A DNA stretch of 64,000 nt, taken from NCBI RefSeq assembly GCF_028553885.1, contig NZ_CP067169.1, positions 62,001 to 126,000 on the forward strand. Direction: 5' to 3'. The stretch comes from Paracoccus aestuarii (GTDB lineage Bacteria; Pseudomonadota; Alphaproteobacteria; Rhodobacterales; Rhodobacteraceae). Positions 27,540 through 39,146 of this stretch are shown here, in pieces. The notes under the pieces were generated by a model. The model was not told the DNA's origin. It made no database searches and saw only the letters and a program-made list of their open reading frames with translations. Every line of letters begins with the position of its first letter. The stretch's first letter is position 1. The position numbers were made by a program, and so were the translations under genes.

Positions 27540-28646
<1,107 letters not shown>

Positions 28647-28659
28647 GGGGAATGACGGG

Positions 28660-29583
28660 ATGGCGATGCTTCTGGGCGATGTGGGCGGCACCAATGCGCG
28701 TCTGGCGATTGCGCGCAACGGGTCCATCGATGCCGGCACGGTCACGCGGTTCAAGGGTGACGACTTTGCCAGCTTCGACGACGTGGTGCGCCAGTTCATG
28801 GCCGAACAGCATCAGCCCAACATCTCGTCCATGTGCATCGCGGTGGCGGGGCCGGTCAGCGGCGGGCGCGCGCGGCTGACCAACCGCGACTGGTCCTTTG
28901 ACGAGGACGCGCTGGCGCGGCTGACCGATGCCGACCAGGTGCGGCTGATCAACGACCTGTCGGCCCTGGGCTATTCCACGCCCGCGCTGTCGGGCGATCA
29001 GCTGACGACGCTGCGCGCGGCGCCCCAAGGCCGGGCCCGCAACGGCCAGGCACTGGTCGTGGGGCTGGGCACGGGCTTCAACGTCTGCGCGGTGCGGGTG
29101 CTGCCCGGCGGCGCCATCACCGTGCTGGAGGCCGAGGAGGGTCACACCCACCTGCCCGCCAACATCATGGCCCGCCTGCAGGACCGTGTCGGCGACAAGG
29201 CGGTCGGCTTCTTTTCCACCGAGGAGACCTTTGCCGGGCGCGGGCTATCGCGTCTGCACGCGGCCCTGACCGGCACCGACGCGGTCCGCAGCGAGGATAT
29301 CGCCCGCGCCGCCGAATCCGGCGATGCGCAGGCGGTGGCGACCTATGATCTGTTCGCGGAACTGGTCGGGCTGCTCTGTCGGGAACTGTCGCTGCGCTTC
29401 ATGCCGCTGGAGGGGCTGTTTCTGGCCGGCAGCGTGGGCCGCAGCATCGCCGACCGGATGGGCATCTTCGAGCCGGCCTTCCTGTGCGAGGATCACATGC
29501 GCCACATCCCGGAAAACACGCCGGTTTTCCTGATCCGCGACGACATGGCGGCGCTGCAGGGCTGTCTGGCGGCGCTCGGCTGA
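28660..29583 (+). CDS. glk: Glucokinase (Glk family)
   Basis: 307 residues. LLGDVGGTNARLAI at the N-terminus is the phosphate-binding loop; NDLSALGY and VVGLGTGFNVCAV follow, then EEGHTHLPA, which is the sugar-binding EGGH equivalent of bacterial Glk. It is the non-ROK glucokinase type. It phosphorylates incoming glucose and, lying 13 bp after the ATPase gene, closes the uptake operon. Confidence 0.92.
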   Translation: MAMLLGDVGGTNARLAIARNGSIDAGTVTRFKGDDFASFDDVVRQFMAEQHQPNISSMCIAVAGPVSGGRARLTNRDWSFDEDALARLTDADQVRLINDLSALGYSTPALSGDQLTTLRAAPQGRARNGQALVVGLGTGFNVCAVRVLPGGAITVLEAEEGHTHLPANIMARLQDRVGDKAVGFFSTEETFAGRGLSRLHAALTGTDAVRSEDIARAAESGDAQAVATYDLFAELVGLLCRELSLRFMPLEGLFLAGSVGRSIADRMGIFEPAFLCEDHMRHIPENTPVFLIRDDMAALQGCLAALG

Positions 29584-29705
29584 TCTCTGCCCAAGCGGTC
29601 ACCGTGCCGCGATGGTGAGCGAAATTCCCCGATGACGGGTGGATTCGCGGGCTCGATCCTGCTCCTATTGCCCGAACAAACAAGAACGGGCGGGGCAGGG
29701 TGCAG

Positions 29706-31556
29706 ATGCGGCGATATCTTGGGGCGATGCTGGTGGCGTCGACGGCCTTGGGCGGGGCCATGGCCCATGCACAAAGCTCGTCGCCCTTTTCGGGCCTGTT
29801 CGGGCGGTCCCAGGACGAAGGGCCGGTCGCGCTGGATGTCCGTGTCGCGGGCGATCCCGACGGGCTGTCGCGCCAGCTGCGCCAGACCCTGCTGATCACC
29901 GGCGCCCTGGCCGAGGACCGCATCACCGGACAGGACATCCTGGCCGCCGCGCGGGGCGATTACGCCCGGGTGCTGGGGCTGCTTTATGACGAGGGCTATT
30001 ACGACGCCTCGGTCAGCATCACCCTGGACGGGGTCGAGGCTGCCGAGGTCGCCCCCCTGGACGGTCCCGACCAGGTCGCCCGCGTGGTGGTCGCGGTCGA
30101 TCCCGGCCCGGTCTTCCGGTTCTCGCGCGCCCAGATCGCGCCGGTCGCGCCGGGCAGCGACATTCCCGCGGGCTATGCCGCGGATCAGGTCGCGGGCACG
30201 GGCGTCATGCGCCGCGCGGCCATCGCGGGGGTGGATGGCTGGCGCGCCGTGGGCCATGCCAAGGCCGATATCGCCGACCAGCAGATCACGGCCGATCACG
30301 ACGCCTCCCGCGTGGACAGCCGCATCGCGCTGAGCCCCGGCCCGTCGCTGACCTTCGGGCAGATGTCGGTCAGCGGCAACCAGCGCCTGAACGAACGCCG
30401 CCTGCGCAAGATCGCGGGCTTTCCCGAGGGCCGGCGCTTCGACCCCGAGGAGCTGGACCGCGTCCGCGCCCGCCTGCGCCGCAGCGGCGTCTTTTCCGCC
30501 ATCACCCTGCAGGAGGCCGACGATATCGGCCCCGGCGACACGCTGGACGTGGACCTGACGGTGATCGAACAGGCCCCCCGCCGCGTCGGCTTCGGGTTCG
30601 AGATCTCCAGCACGGACGGGTTCCAGGGTTCGGCCTACTGGATGCACCGCAACCTGCTGGGCGGCGGCGAACGGCTGCGCATCGACGGCCGGATCAAGGA
30701 TATCGGGTCCCAGACCAGTGGCCGCGACGACGAATTGACGATCCGCCTGGACCGGCCCGCGACGCTGACCCCCGACACCACCGCCTATGTGGAAACCGAA
30801 CTGGCCCGCATGCGCGAGGAGGATTACAGCGAGGACCTGGCCACGATCGGGATCGGCGCGAACCATATCTTCAGCGACCGGCTGACCGCGAACGGGGCGG
30901 TGCAATACCGGTTCTCGCGCGTGTTCGATGCCAATGGCCAAACCGATTTCAAGGTCCTGGCCCTGCCGATGGACGTGATCTGGGACCAGCGCGACGAACC
31001 CAACAACGCGCGGCGCGGATACTGGCTGTCGGCGGACGTGACCCCCTTCACCGGCCTCTCCGAGACCAGCTCCGGGCTGCGCATGCTGGGCGAGGGGCGG
31101 GCCTATGCCTCCTTTGCCGATGACCGGGTGACGCTGGCGGGCCGGGCCCGCGCGGGCAGCGTGCTGGGCACCGCGATCGAGACGACGCCGCGCAACTATC
31201 TGTTCTATTCCGGCGGCGGCGGGACGGTGCGCGGCCATCCGTTCCAGTCGCTCGGCGTGACCGAGATCCAGGGCCCGGACGGCCCGATCAAGACCGGCGG
31301 CCTGTCGGTCGCCAGCGCCACGGCCGAGCTGCGCTTTCAGCTGCGCGAGCGCATCGGCCTGGTGGCCTTTGCCGATTACGGCCGCGTCTGGACTCAGGGC
31401 GGGTTCGACGGCACGGCCGATGATCACGCCGGCGCCGGCATCGGCATCCGCTATGACACGCCGATCGGGCCGCTGCGCTTCGACGTGGCCGGGCCGGTCA
31501 GCGGCGATACCGGCAGCGGCGTTCAACTTTACCTTGGATTGGGGCAGGCATTCTGA
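29706..31556 (+). CDS. tamA: TamA, outer-membrane translocation and assembly module (Omp85 family)
   Basis: 616 residues. A signal peptide (ends AMAHAQ, about residue 23) precedes POTRA domains (about 35-270) and a beta-barrel with the Omp85 lid motif TVRGHPF (VRG, about 499) and a C-terminal aromatic residue (QAF). TamA works with TamB in outer-membrane protein/lipid homeostasis. I chose ATG 29706; a GTG two codons earlier is possible. The stop overlaps tamB (TGATG). Confidence 0.93.
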   Translation: MRRYLGAMLVASTALGGAMAHAQSSSPFSGLFGRSQDEGPVALDVRVAGDPDGLSRQLRQTLLITGALAEDRITGQDILAAARGDYARVLGLLYDEGYYDASVSITLDGVEAAEVAPLDGPDQVARVVVAVDPGPVFRFSRAQIAPVAPGSDIPAGYAADQVAGTGVMRRAAIAGVDGWRAVGHAKADIADQQITADHDASRVDSRIALSPGPSLTFGQMSVSGNQRLNERRLRKIAGFPEGRRFDPEELDRVRARLRRSGVFSAITLQEADDIGPGDTLDVDLTVIEQAPRRVGFGFEISSTDGFQGSAYWMHRNLLGGGERLRIDGRIKDIGSQTSGRDDELTIRLDRPATLTPDTTAYVETELARMREEDYSEDLATIGIGANHIFSDRLTANGAVQYRFSRVFDANGQTDFKVLALPMDVIWDQRDEPNNARRGYWLSADVTPFTGLSETSSGLRMLGEGRAYASFADDRVTLAGRARAGSVLGTAIETTPRNYLFYSGGGGTVRGHPFQSLGVTEIQGPDGPIKTGGLSVASATAELRFQLRERIGLVAFADYGRVWTQGGFDGTADDHAGAGIGIRYDTPIGPLRFDVAGPVSGDTGSGVQLYLGLGQAF

Positions 31557-34500
31557 TGCGCAGGTTCTGGATCATCCTCGTCGCCCTGGTCTTTCCGCTG
31601 TCGGTCCTGGCGCAGAGCGTCGCCGAGCTGAGCGCCACGGTCGATGACGACCGCGGCTTCCTGACCGGGCTTCTGGAACGCAACCTGTCCGATGCCGGGC
31701 GCGAGGTCGTGATCGAGGGGTTCGAGGGCGCCCTCTCCTCGCGCGCCACCTTCCGCGAGATCCGCATCTCGGATGATGACGGCACCTGGCTGACGCTGCG
31801 CGACGGGGCGATCCAGTGGAACCGCTCGGCCCTGCTGCGCCGCCGGATCGAGATCGCCGAACTCTCCGCGCGCGAGATCCTGCTGCCGCGCATGGCGCAA
31901 TCCGACGCCCCCGCCGTCCAGGCCGAGGCGCCGGTCTTTGCCCTGCCCGAACTGCCCGTCGCGCTGATGATCGAACAGATCCGCGCCGACCGGGTGATGC
32001 TGGGCGAACCCGTGATCGGGGTCGAGGCCGCGCTGCGCATCGATGGCGGCCTCAGCCTGGAGGGGGGCGAGGGCCAGGCCCAGCTGACCATCGACCGGCT
32101 GGACGGGCCGCGCGGCCAGTTCGTGCTGGACACGGCCTTTTCCAACGTCTCGCAGGTCCTGCGGCTGAACCTGGGGCTGGACGAGGCCGCGGACGGCATC
32201 CTGGCCAATCTGGTCGGCATCCATGACCGCCCCGCCCTGACCGCCCAGATCAGCGGCGAGGGCGAGCTGCGCGATTTCGTCACCGATATCAGCCTGGCCA
32301 CCGACGGCCAACCGCGCATCACCGGCCAGGTCAGCGCCATGGGCACGACCGATGCCGACGCCACCCCCGGCACCGGGTTCCGGTTCGAGCTGGGCGGCGA
32401 CGTGGCCAGCCTGCTGCGGCCCCAGGACCGCGCCTTCTTCGGCACCAACACCCAGCTGCTGGCCGAGGGGTTCCGGGCCGAGACCGGGCGGCTCAGCATC
32501 CCGCGGCTGGACATCCGGACCGATGCCCTGCGCATCGCGGGGTCGCTGTCCACCAATGACCAATCCGCGCCGGAACTGGCCGAGCTGATGGTCACCTTGG
32601 GCCGCGACGCGGGCGCGACCGTGATCCCCGTGCCCCTGCCCTTTGCGGGCGAGGCCACGACCGTGGAATCGGGGCGCCTGGCGCTGAACTATGACGCGTC
32701 CGAGGGCGAGGGCTGGACGCTGGACGGCTTTGTCGGCGCGCTGACCTTGGACGGGGTCGCGCTTGGCGCGGTGGATCTGTCGGGGGCGGGCCAGGTCGTG
32801 CAGGACGACGGCAGCCTGTCCGAGGTGACCGGCCAGCTGGATTTCGCGACCCGCCAGATGACCTTCCGCGACCCCGGCCTGGCCGAGGCCGTGGGCAGCA
32901 CGGTCGAGGGACGCGCCGCCTTCACCTTCACCCCCGGCAATGCCTTGGCGATCGAGGATTTCGCCATCACCGGGTCGGATTACGGCTTCGACGGCTATTT
33001 CCTGGTCTCGGGCCTGGGCAGCGGCATCACGCTGTCGGTGGATGCCGATGCCCGCTATACCGACCTGTCGCGCCTGTCGACCTTGGCCGGGCGGTCGCTG
33101 ACCGGGGCCGCGGATGTGGCGCTGCAGGGCTACTACATCGTACTGGGCCGCAGCTTCGACCTGGATGCCCGGGTCGAGGGGCGCGACCTGACCCTGGACC
33201 AGCCGCAGGTCGACGGCCTGCTGGGCGGGCGGTCCACCATCGTGCTGGAGGCGCGGCGCGACGAATTCGGGCTGGAGATCGAGGAATTCACGCTCGACGC
33301 GGCCCGCATCTCGGCCGAGGCGCAGGGCCTGATCGCCACCGAGCTGAGCGACGTGACCGCGCGGCTGTCCATGCCGTCCTTGGCGGATGCGGGCGCCGAT
33401 CTGGGCGGCGCGCTGGAGGCCGAGGCCCGTCTGACCGGGCCCCGCGACCAGCGCAGCCTGGTCCTGAACGGCCAGGCCCTGGACCTGCGCGTGGGAATCG
33501 AGGCCTTGGACAACCTGCTGGCGGGCCGGACCGACCTGGTCGTGAACGCCGCCGAGGAGGCCCAAGGTTTTCGCATCCAGGACCTGGCGATCAGCAATCC
33601 GCAGGTCTCGGCCCAGGTTCAGGGCGATCTGGTGCCCGGCGCGCTGGATGCGGTGGCGACGATCCGGCTGGCCGATCTGGCGGCGGTGCGGCCCGACTGG
33701 TCCGGCGGCTTCGACGCCCGCGCCACCCTGCGCGAGGAGGAGGGCGCCCGCATCATCGACCTGTCCGGCACGGGCCAAAACCTGTCCCTGGGGCCCGCGG
33801 CGGGCGCGCTGACCGGCACGACCCGGCTGGACCTGCGCGCCACGGAACGCGACGGCGTGGTGACGGTGGAACGCGGCCGGCTGGACAATGACCAGATGCA
33901 GGCGACGGTGGCGGGGGTCTATGGCCCCGGCGTGACCGACCTGACGGGGGATGTGCAGATTGCCTCGCTGGCGCCCTTCGGGGCGGGCTGGCGCGGCAGC
34001 CTGGACGCCCAAGGCAGCCTGCGCGAGGCCGGCGACGGCGCGCGCGACCTGCAGGTGACGGGCACCGGGCGCGACCTGGCCTTCGGTCAGGCCCAGGTCG
34101 ACGGCGCCTTGGCGGGCGAGACGCGCCTGACGGTGACCGGCACGGAACGCGACGGCGTCTTCACGATCAGCCAGGCCCAGGTCGAGAACCCGCGCCTGAC
34201 CGCGCGGGCGCAGGGCCGGGTGGGGGCCGGGGCGACCGATCTGACCGCCACGGTGAATGCGGGCGATCTGCGTTTCCTGGGCAACGGGATCTCGGGCGCG
34301 GTGCAGGCGGATGCGCGGATCACCGATGACGGCGCGCTGCGCCGGATCGAGACGACGGGCACGGCCAGCGGCCTGTCCATCGGCCAGCCCCAGGTCGATC
34401 CGGTCCTGGCGGGCCAGACCAGCTTCGATCTGGCGGCCTCGCTCGGGCCGGACGGGCCGTCGGTCCAGCGCCTGCTGGTCAACAACCCGCAGCTGCGGGT

Positions 34501-36031
34501 GACGGCGGACGGATCGCCCGCGGCGGGGGTGAATGTCGATGCGCGGCTGGCCAATCTGGGCATCCTGGTGCCGGAATTCCCCGGGCCGGTGACGGTGGCG
34601 GGCACGATCCGCGACCAAGGGCCCACGGTGCTGGTCGATCTGCGCGCCACAGCGCCCGGCAATACCGACCTGCGCATCCAAGGCAGCGCGGCGCGCGACG
34701 GATCGACCGCCGATCTTGGGATCGTGGGCGGGGCGGATTCCGCGCTGGCCAATACCTCGCTGCGGACCCGCAGCGTGTCGGGGCCGCTGGCGATCAACCT
34801 GCGCCTGCAGGGCCCGCCGGGGATCCAGTCGCTGACCGGCCAGGTCCGCCTGCAGAACGGCCAGCTGGCCGATCCCGGCCTGGGCCTGCGGCTGGAGGGG
34901 ATCGACGTCACCGCGGCGTTCCAGGGTGGGCGCATCCAGGTCGATGGTGGGGCGGATGTCTCGGCCGGGGGGCGGATCCGCCTGTCCGGGCCGGTGACAC
35001 TGGCCGATGGCGCGATCGATATCGGCATCGTGCTGGACCAGGTCGTGGTGCGTGACCCGACGCTCTATCAGACGGTGCTGGACGGCCAGCTGCGGCTCAG
35101 CGGTTCCGGGGCCACGGGCCAGCTGCTGTCGGGCCGGATCGACGTGGGCGAGACCGAGTTCCGCATCCCCTCGACGGGTCTGGGCGGATCGCGCCCGATC
35201 CCCGACATCACCCATGTCGGCAGCCAGCGCCCGCCCGTCCGCGCCACCCGCGCCCGCGCCGGGCTGGAGGGCTATCCCAGCCAGGCCGCGCGCGATGCGG
35301 GCCTGGCCGGGCCGCCCGCCACGCCGCCGGCCAATCCGCCGCGGCTGGATCTTGTCATCAACGCACCGAACCGCGTCTTCATCCGCGGGCGGGGTGTCGA
35401 TGCCGAACTGGGCGGCGGGCTGCGGGTCCAGGGGACGGTGCGCGACGCCATCCCCGTGGGCAACCTGCAGCTGATCCGCGGCCGGGTCGATCTGCTGGGC
35501 AACCGCTTCACCCTGACCGAGGGCCTGGTCGAGCTGCAGGGCAGCCTGGTCCCGGTGATCCGCCTTGTGGCCGAGACGGTGCGCGACGGCATCACCACCC
35601 GCATCGTCATCGACGGCGAGGTGCGCGAGCCCGAGATCACCTTCGAATCCTCGCCCGAACTGCCGCAGGAGGAGGTGCTGTCCCAGCTGCTCTTCGGGCG
35701 GGGCCTGGACAGCATCAGCCCGCTGCAGGCGGCGCAGCTGGCCAATGCCATCGCGGTGCTGGCCGGGCGCGGCGGGGACGGGATCATTGGCAACCTGCGC
35801 GAATCGGCGGGGCTGGACGATCTGGACCTGACCACCGACGATGACGGCAATATCGAGCTGCGGGCCGGGCGCTACCTGTCGGAAAACGTCTATACCGACG
35901 TGTCGGTGGGCGAGGGCGGGCGGTCCAGCATCAACCTGAACCTGGACATCACCCAATCGCTGCGCGCGCGGGGATCGGTGGGCAGCGACGGGGGCAGCTC
36001 GATCGGGTTGTTCTTCGAACGCGATTACTGA
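31556..36031 (+). CDS. tamB: TamB, inner-membrane translocation/assembly protein (DUF490)
   Basis: 1491 residues. An N-terminal hydrophobic anchor (ILVALVFPLSVLA) is followed by ~1300 residues of repetitive beta-helix/AsmA-like sequence with repeated VTGTERDGVFT / VRGRDLTL-type units, and a C-terminal DUF490 domain (about 1150-1491) with EEVLSQLLFGRGLDSISPLQAAQLA. TamB is a hydrophobic-groove bridge from inner membrane to TamA. Length and coupling to tamA agree with the family. The gene is fully open over 4.5 kb, so the frameshifts seen elsewhere are local. Confidence 0.93.
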   Translation: MRRFWIILVALVFPLSVLAQSVAELSATVDDDRGFLTGLLERNLSDAGREVVIEGFEGALSSRATFREIRISDDDGTWLTLRDGAIQWNRSALLRRRIEIAELSAREILLPRMAQSDAPAVQAEAPVFALPELPVALMIEQIRADRVMLGEPVIGVEAALRIDGGLSLEGGEGQAQLTIDRLDGPRGQFVLDTAFSNVSQVLRLNLGLDEAADGILANLVGIHDRPALTAQISGEGELRDFVTDISLATDGQPRITGQVSAMGTTDADATPGTGFRFELGGDVASLLRPQDRAFFGTNTQLLAEGFRAETGRLSIPRLDIRTDALRIAGSLSTNDQSAPELAELMVTLGRDAGATVIPVPLPFAGEATTVESGRLALNYDASEGEGWTLDGFVGALTLDGVALGAVDLSGAGQVVQDDGSLSEVTGQLDFATRQMTFRDPGLAEAVGSTVEGRAAFTFTPGNALAIEDFAITGSDYGFDGYFLVSGLGSGITLSVDADARYTDLSRLSTLAGRSLTGAADVALQGYYIVLGRSFDLDARVEGRDLTLDQPQVDGLLGGRSTIVLEARRDEFGLEIEEFTLDAARISAEAQGLIATELSDVTARLSMPSLADAGADLGGALEAEARLTGPRDQRSLVLNGQALDLRVGIEALDNLLAGRTDLVVNAAEEAQGFRIQDLAISNPQVSAQVQGDLVPGALDAVATIRLADLAAVRPDWSGGFDARATLREEEGARIIDLSGTGQNLSLGPAAGALTGTTRLDLRATERDGVVTVERGRLDNDQMQATVAGVYGPGVTDLTGDVQIASLAPFGAGWRGSLDAQGSLREAGDGARDLQVTGTGRDLAFGQAQVDGALAGETRLTVTGTERDGVFTISQAQVENPRLTARAQGRVGAGATDLTATVNAGDLRFLGNGISGAVQADARITDDGALRRIETTGTASGLSIGQPQVDPVLAGQTSFDLAASLGPDGPSVQRLLVNNPQLRVTADGSPAAGVNVDARLANLGILVPEFPGPVTVAGTIRDQGPTVLVDLRATAPGNTDLRIQGSAARDGSTADLGIVGGADSALANTSLRTRSVSGPLAINLRLQGPPGIQSLTGQVRLQNGQLADPGLGLRLEGIDVTAAFQGGRIQVDGGADVSAGGRIRLSGPVTLADGAIDIGIVLDQVVVRDPTLYQTVLDGQLRLSGSGATGQLLSGRIDVGETEFRIPSTGLGGSRPIPDITHVGSQRPPVRATRARAGLEGYPSQAARDAGLAGPPATPPANPPRLDLVINAPNRVFIRGRGVDAELGGGLRVQGTVRDAIPVGNLQLIRGRVDLLGNRFTLTEGLVELQGSLVPVIRLVAETVRDGITTRIVIDGEVREPEITFESSPELPQEEVLSQLLFGRGLDSISPLQAAQLANAIAVLAGRGGDGIIGNLRESAGLDDLDLTTDDDGNIELRAGRYLSENVYTDVSVGEGGRSSINLNLDITQSLRARGSVGSDGGSSIGLFFERDY

Positions 36032-36047
36032 AGGACGGGCGCGGGGA

Positions 36048-37661
36048 TCACTCCGCGCCCATCGCATTGGGCAGGCTGTGGATCAGCGCGGGCGCCTGAT
36101 CCAGCGCGGCCAAGGCCTGGGCCGAGGCAATGGCTGGGGCCGATCCCGCGCGGAAGCGCAGCATCCGTCGACCGCCCGACAGGGTGGTGACCGTCCAGCC
36201 CAGCAACTCCCCCTGGGGTCCGGCCATCGCGCCGCTGGCCGCGGGCGCATCCGTCGCCGTCAGCGCGTCGCGCAGGGCCTGGAAGCCCGGTCCCGCGGGG
36301 GATGCGGCCTGCCATCCGGCCACGGCATCGGCCAGGTTTGCCGGGGGCGCGCCCCACAGGCTGCGATAGGCCTGGTTCGACAGGACCAGCTGGCCGGTGT
36401 TGGAAAACACCGCCAGCGCGTCGTCCAGCCCGTCCAGCACATGCGCCCCCAGCAGCAGTTCGGCCCGGAACTTGCGCGTCAGCGACATCTCGGAGGTGAT
36501 GTTCTCGAAGAGGAACGCCACGGCCCCGTCGGGATGCGGGCGGCCGGTGACGCGATAGGTCTGGCCGCCGGGCAGGGACCATGTCTCGACATGGTGGCCG
36601 GTGGCGGCGGCGCTTTCCAGATTGGCCATATGCTGGCGCCAGCTGCGGTAATCCTTGGGTTCGGGCACCATGCGGCGTTCGCGCAGCTGGTCCAGGAAAT
36701 CGAAGAGCGACGGCCGCGCGGTCAGGAACCCCGTGGGCAGCCGCGTCAGGTCGATCAGCGCCGGGTTGAAGAGCTGCAGGTTCCGCCCCTGGTCAAAGAT
36801 CGCCAGCCCGATCGGCAGGTCGGCGAAGGTCTTGGTCAGGGTCTGCACGAAATCGCGCAGGCTGCGTTCGGCGCGCACCGCCGCATCGGCGGGCAGGGCG
36901 AACATCATCACCTGATCGCCCATCTGATGGGCGTGGCAGTCATACCAGGACACGATGCCCTGATCCTCGATCGCGGTGCGGCGGCCGCGGATATTGCCGT
37001 TCGTGCCTGGTCGCGGCGCATCCATCAGCCGCGGCAAGGGCCAGCCGATGGCGCCGTCGGCCCGTGCCTCGGCCCGGCGCAGATAGGCAGCATTGGCCCA
37101 GGTCACCCGGTCATCCGCATCCAGGCGCCAAACCAGCATCGGGGTCTGGTCCAAGGCGCCGCGCAGCAGCTGCAATTCCTCCTCCATCGCCTGCAGGGTC
37201 ATGCTGTCGACCACGATGCCGGCATGATCGGCGCCCGGATCGGTCAGGGTCACGCGCCACAGCCGGTCGCCCAGATCCTCGGCCACCAGGCGCAGGGTGG
37301 CGCTGCCGGTGCCATGTTCGCCGATCAGTTCGACCCGGCCAAGGCGCGCCAGCATGGCCAGCCGGTCGGGCGCGTCGGGAAAGCGCGGCCCGATCCAGCG
37401 CATCAGCCGCGTCCAGTCGTCATCCGGCGCGCCGATCCGGTCCAGCAACGCGCGGGCGGGCGGCGTGGCATCGACCAGCCGCGAGGCCCGGAACAGAAAG
37501 ACCATGGGCTGGATCTTGCCCTCCAGCCCCGCGGCGGCGCCGGTGCCGTGGGGGCCGGGGCGCCACGCATCCCACAGCCGGATCGCCGCGACCGCCAGAA
37601 TGACCGAGGCCGTCCCGCACAGGACCGCCGTCACAACCAATGCCACACCCTGAATATCCAC
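36048..37661 (-). CDS. PAS-domain protein, DivL-like sensor lacking a kinase domain
   Basis: 537 residues, GTG start with GGGGA 7 bp upstream. One N-terminal membrane helix (about 5-27), then three PAS-like segments (about 160-250, 290-400 and 405-500; for instance DQTPMLVWRLDADDRVTWAN and IGLAIFDQGRNLQLFNPALI). No H-box, N-box or G-box follows; the C-terminus ends in a short Ala-rich helix. This resembles Rhodobacteraceae DivL-type PAS proteins. It lies just downstream of regB on the same strand, so a redox-linked role is possible but unproven. Confidence 0.75.
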   Translation of the reverse strand: MDIQGVALVVTAVLCGTASVILAVAAIRLWDAWRPGPHGTGAAAGLEGKIQPMVFLFRASRLVDATPPARALLDRIGAPDDDWTRLMRWIGPRFPDAPDRLAMLARLGRVELIGEHGTGSATLRLVAEDLGDRLWRVTLTDPGADHAGIVVDSMTLQAMEEELQLLRGALDQTPMLVWRLDADDRVTWANAAYLRRAEARADGAIGWPLPRLMDAPRPGTNGNIRGRRTAIEDQGIVSWYDCHAHQMGDQVMMFALPADAAVRAERSLRDFVQTLTKTFADLPIGLAIFDQGRNLQLFNPALIDLTRLPTGFLTARPSLFDFLDQLRERRMVPEPKDYRSWRQHMANLESAAATGHHVETWSLPGGQTYRVTGRPHPDGAVAFLFENITSEMSLTRKFRAELLLGAHVLDGLDDALAVFSNTGQLVLSNQAYRSLWGAPPANLADAVAGWQAASPAGPGFQALRDALTATDAPAASGAMAGPQGELLGWTVTTLSGGRRMLRFRAGSAPAIASAQALAALDQAPALIHSLPNAMGAE

Positions 37662-37726
37662 CGAGTCGTCCCCGTTCAGTTCACTCGCACGATACCCGCC
37701 GCAGGCTTAACAGGTGGTTAACGCAT

Positions 37727-39055
37727 TCAGGCATCGATGGTGGGGTTATGCGCCAAGGCGGCGCGGTCATGGGCGCGAATGCGGTCCAGGGGCCAGCGCA
37801 CCGACACCACCGCCCCCGGCCCGCCATTGGCGAAGGTCAGCCGCGCGCCCGACCGCTCCAGCAGGGTCTTGGCGATGAAGAGGCCGAGGCCCATTCCCTC
37901 GTAGCTGCCGCGCTGCGCATCGGCGCGCCGCGTTAGATAGGGGTCGCCGATCCGCGACAGCAGCGCCACCGGATAGCCCGGCCCGTCGTCGCGCACCGTC
38001 ACCACCAGCGCGCCCGCGGTCACCTGCGCCTCGATCACCACGCGGCTGGCGGCGAAATCGACGGCGTTCTGGATCAGGTTGCGCAGCGCGTGGATGATGC
38101 CCGGATCGCGGCGGATGACGGGGCCGTCGCCCAGGATCTCGACCACGGGGCCGCGATCGGCATGGGGGCTGGCGGCATCCTCCAGCACGGCGCGCAGGGG
38201 GGCCGCACGCATGTGCAGATCGTCCTTGCCCGCGCGCCCCATGCTGCGCAGGATCGCGGCGCAGCGATCGGCGCTGTCGCGCAGGGCATCGGCATCGGCC
38301 TGCAGGTCGGGGCGGTCGCGCAACTCGTCCGCCAGCTCGCCCGCGATCAGCTTGATGGTGGCCAGGGGGGTGCCCATCTCATGCGCGGCGGCGGCGACGA
38401 CGCCGCCCAGATGCTGCAGCCGCTGTTCGCGGGCCAAGGCCATCTGCGTGGCAAAGAGCGCCCCCGACGTGTCCGACAGCTCGCCCGTGACCCGATGGGC
38501 ATAGCCCGCGAAGAACACCACCCCGATCACCAGCGCGACCCAATGGGCCAAGGCCAGGATCGGCTCCATCCGCAGGATCTCTCCGCCCGGGTCGCGCAGC
38601 GGCACGCCGAAGACCGCCGCGACCGAGATCAGCGCCACCGTCGCCAGCCCCAAGGCCAGCACCTGCCGCGCGTTCAGCGAGGCGGCGGCGATGGTCACCG
38701 GGGCCAGAACCAGCAGCGCGAAGGGATTGGCCATCCCCCCCGTCAGCGCCATCAGGGTCGAGATCTGGACCAGGTCGAAGGACAGTTGCAGCACCGCGCG
38801 CTTGGGCGAGGTGCGCTTGGGCGGGCGCAGGAACAGCCACAGGTTCATCGTGACCGAGGCCGCCACCAGCAGCAGGACCGGCAGCTTGGGAAAGCCGATG
38901 CCCATGGTCCAGGCCACGATCACCGCCGCCATCTGGCCGCCGATCGCGAACCAGCGCAGCAGGACCAGCGTGCGCATGCGGATCGGTTCGGCCTTGGGCG
39001 TGTCCAGCAGGTCGATCTGGAAGGCCGCGTCATCGGGCTGGGCGGATGCGGTCAT
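37727..39055 (-). CDS. regB: RegB/PrrB redox-sensing histidine kinase
   Basis: 442 residues. Six membrane helices (about 30-190) carry the ubiquinone-binding motif GGMANPF (106-112). The H-box AAHEMGTPLATIKL has H225, and the redox cysteine is C265 in ADRCAAILRSMGRAGKDD. With the ATG at 39055 these fall on the numbers known for Rhodobacter capsulatus RegB (His225, Cys265), which supports that start, as does GGGGGA upstream; an ATG at 39076 is an alternative. RegB is active when the quinone pool is reduced and phosphorylates RegA. Divergent from senC. Confidence 0.95.
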   Translation of the reverse strand: MTASAQPDDAAFQIDLLDTPKAEPIRMRTLVLLRWFAIGGQMAAVIVAWTMGIGFPKLPVLLLVAASVTMNLWLFLRPPKRTSPKRAVLQLSFDLVQISTLMALTGGMANPFALLVLAPVTIAAASLNARQVLALGLATVALISVAAVFGVPLRDPGGEILRMEPILALAHWVALVIGVVFFAGYAHRVTGELSDTSGALFATQMALAREQRLQHLGGVVAAAAHEMGTPLATIKLIAGELADELRDRPDLQADADALRDSADRCAAILRSMGRAGKDDLHMRAAPLRAVLEDAASPHADRGPVVEILGDGPVIRRDPGIIHALRNLIQNAVDFAASRVVIEAQVTAGALVVTVRDDGPGYPVALLSRIGDPYLTRRADAQRGSYEGMGLGLFIAKTLLERSGARLTFANGGPGAVVSVRWPLDRIRAHDRAALAHNPTIDA

Positions 39056-39146
39056 CGGGTCCCCCGGCTGCGACATTGCCCGGACTTGATACCCGCCCGG
39101 GGATGGGCGATCAATGCGCACATTTGACACGCGAAGGAGGTCCGCG

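Noticed and set aside
31529..36067. Minus-strand open frame of 1512 codons opposite tamB
   Set aside because: It mirrors tamB over its full length; high GC and codon bias remove stop codons from the antisense frame. Its translation is Gln/His/Arg/Gly-rich low-complexity sequence with no domain.
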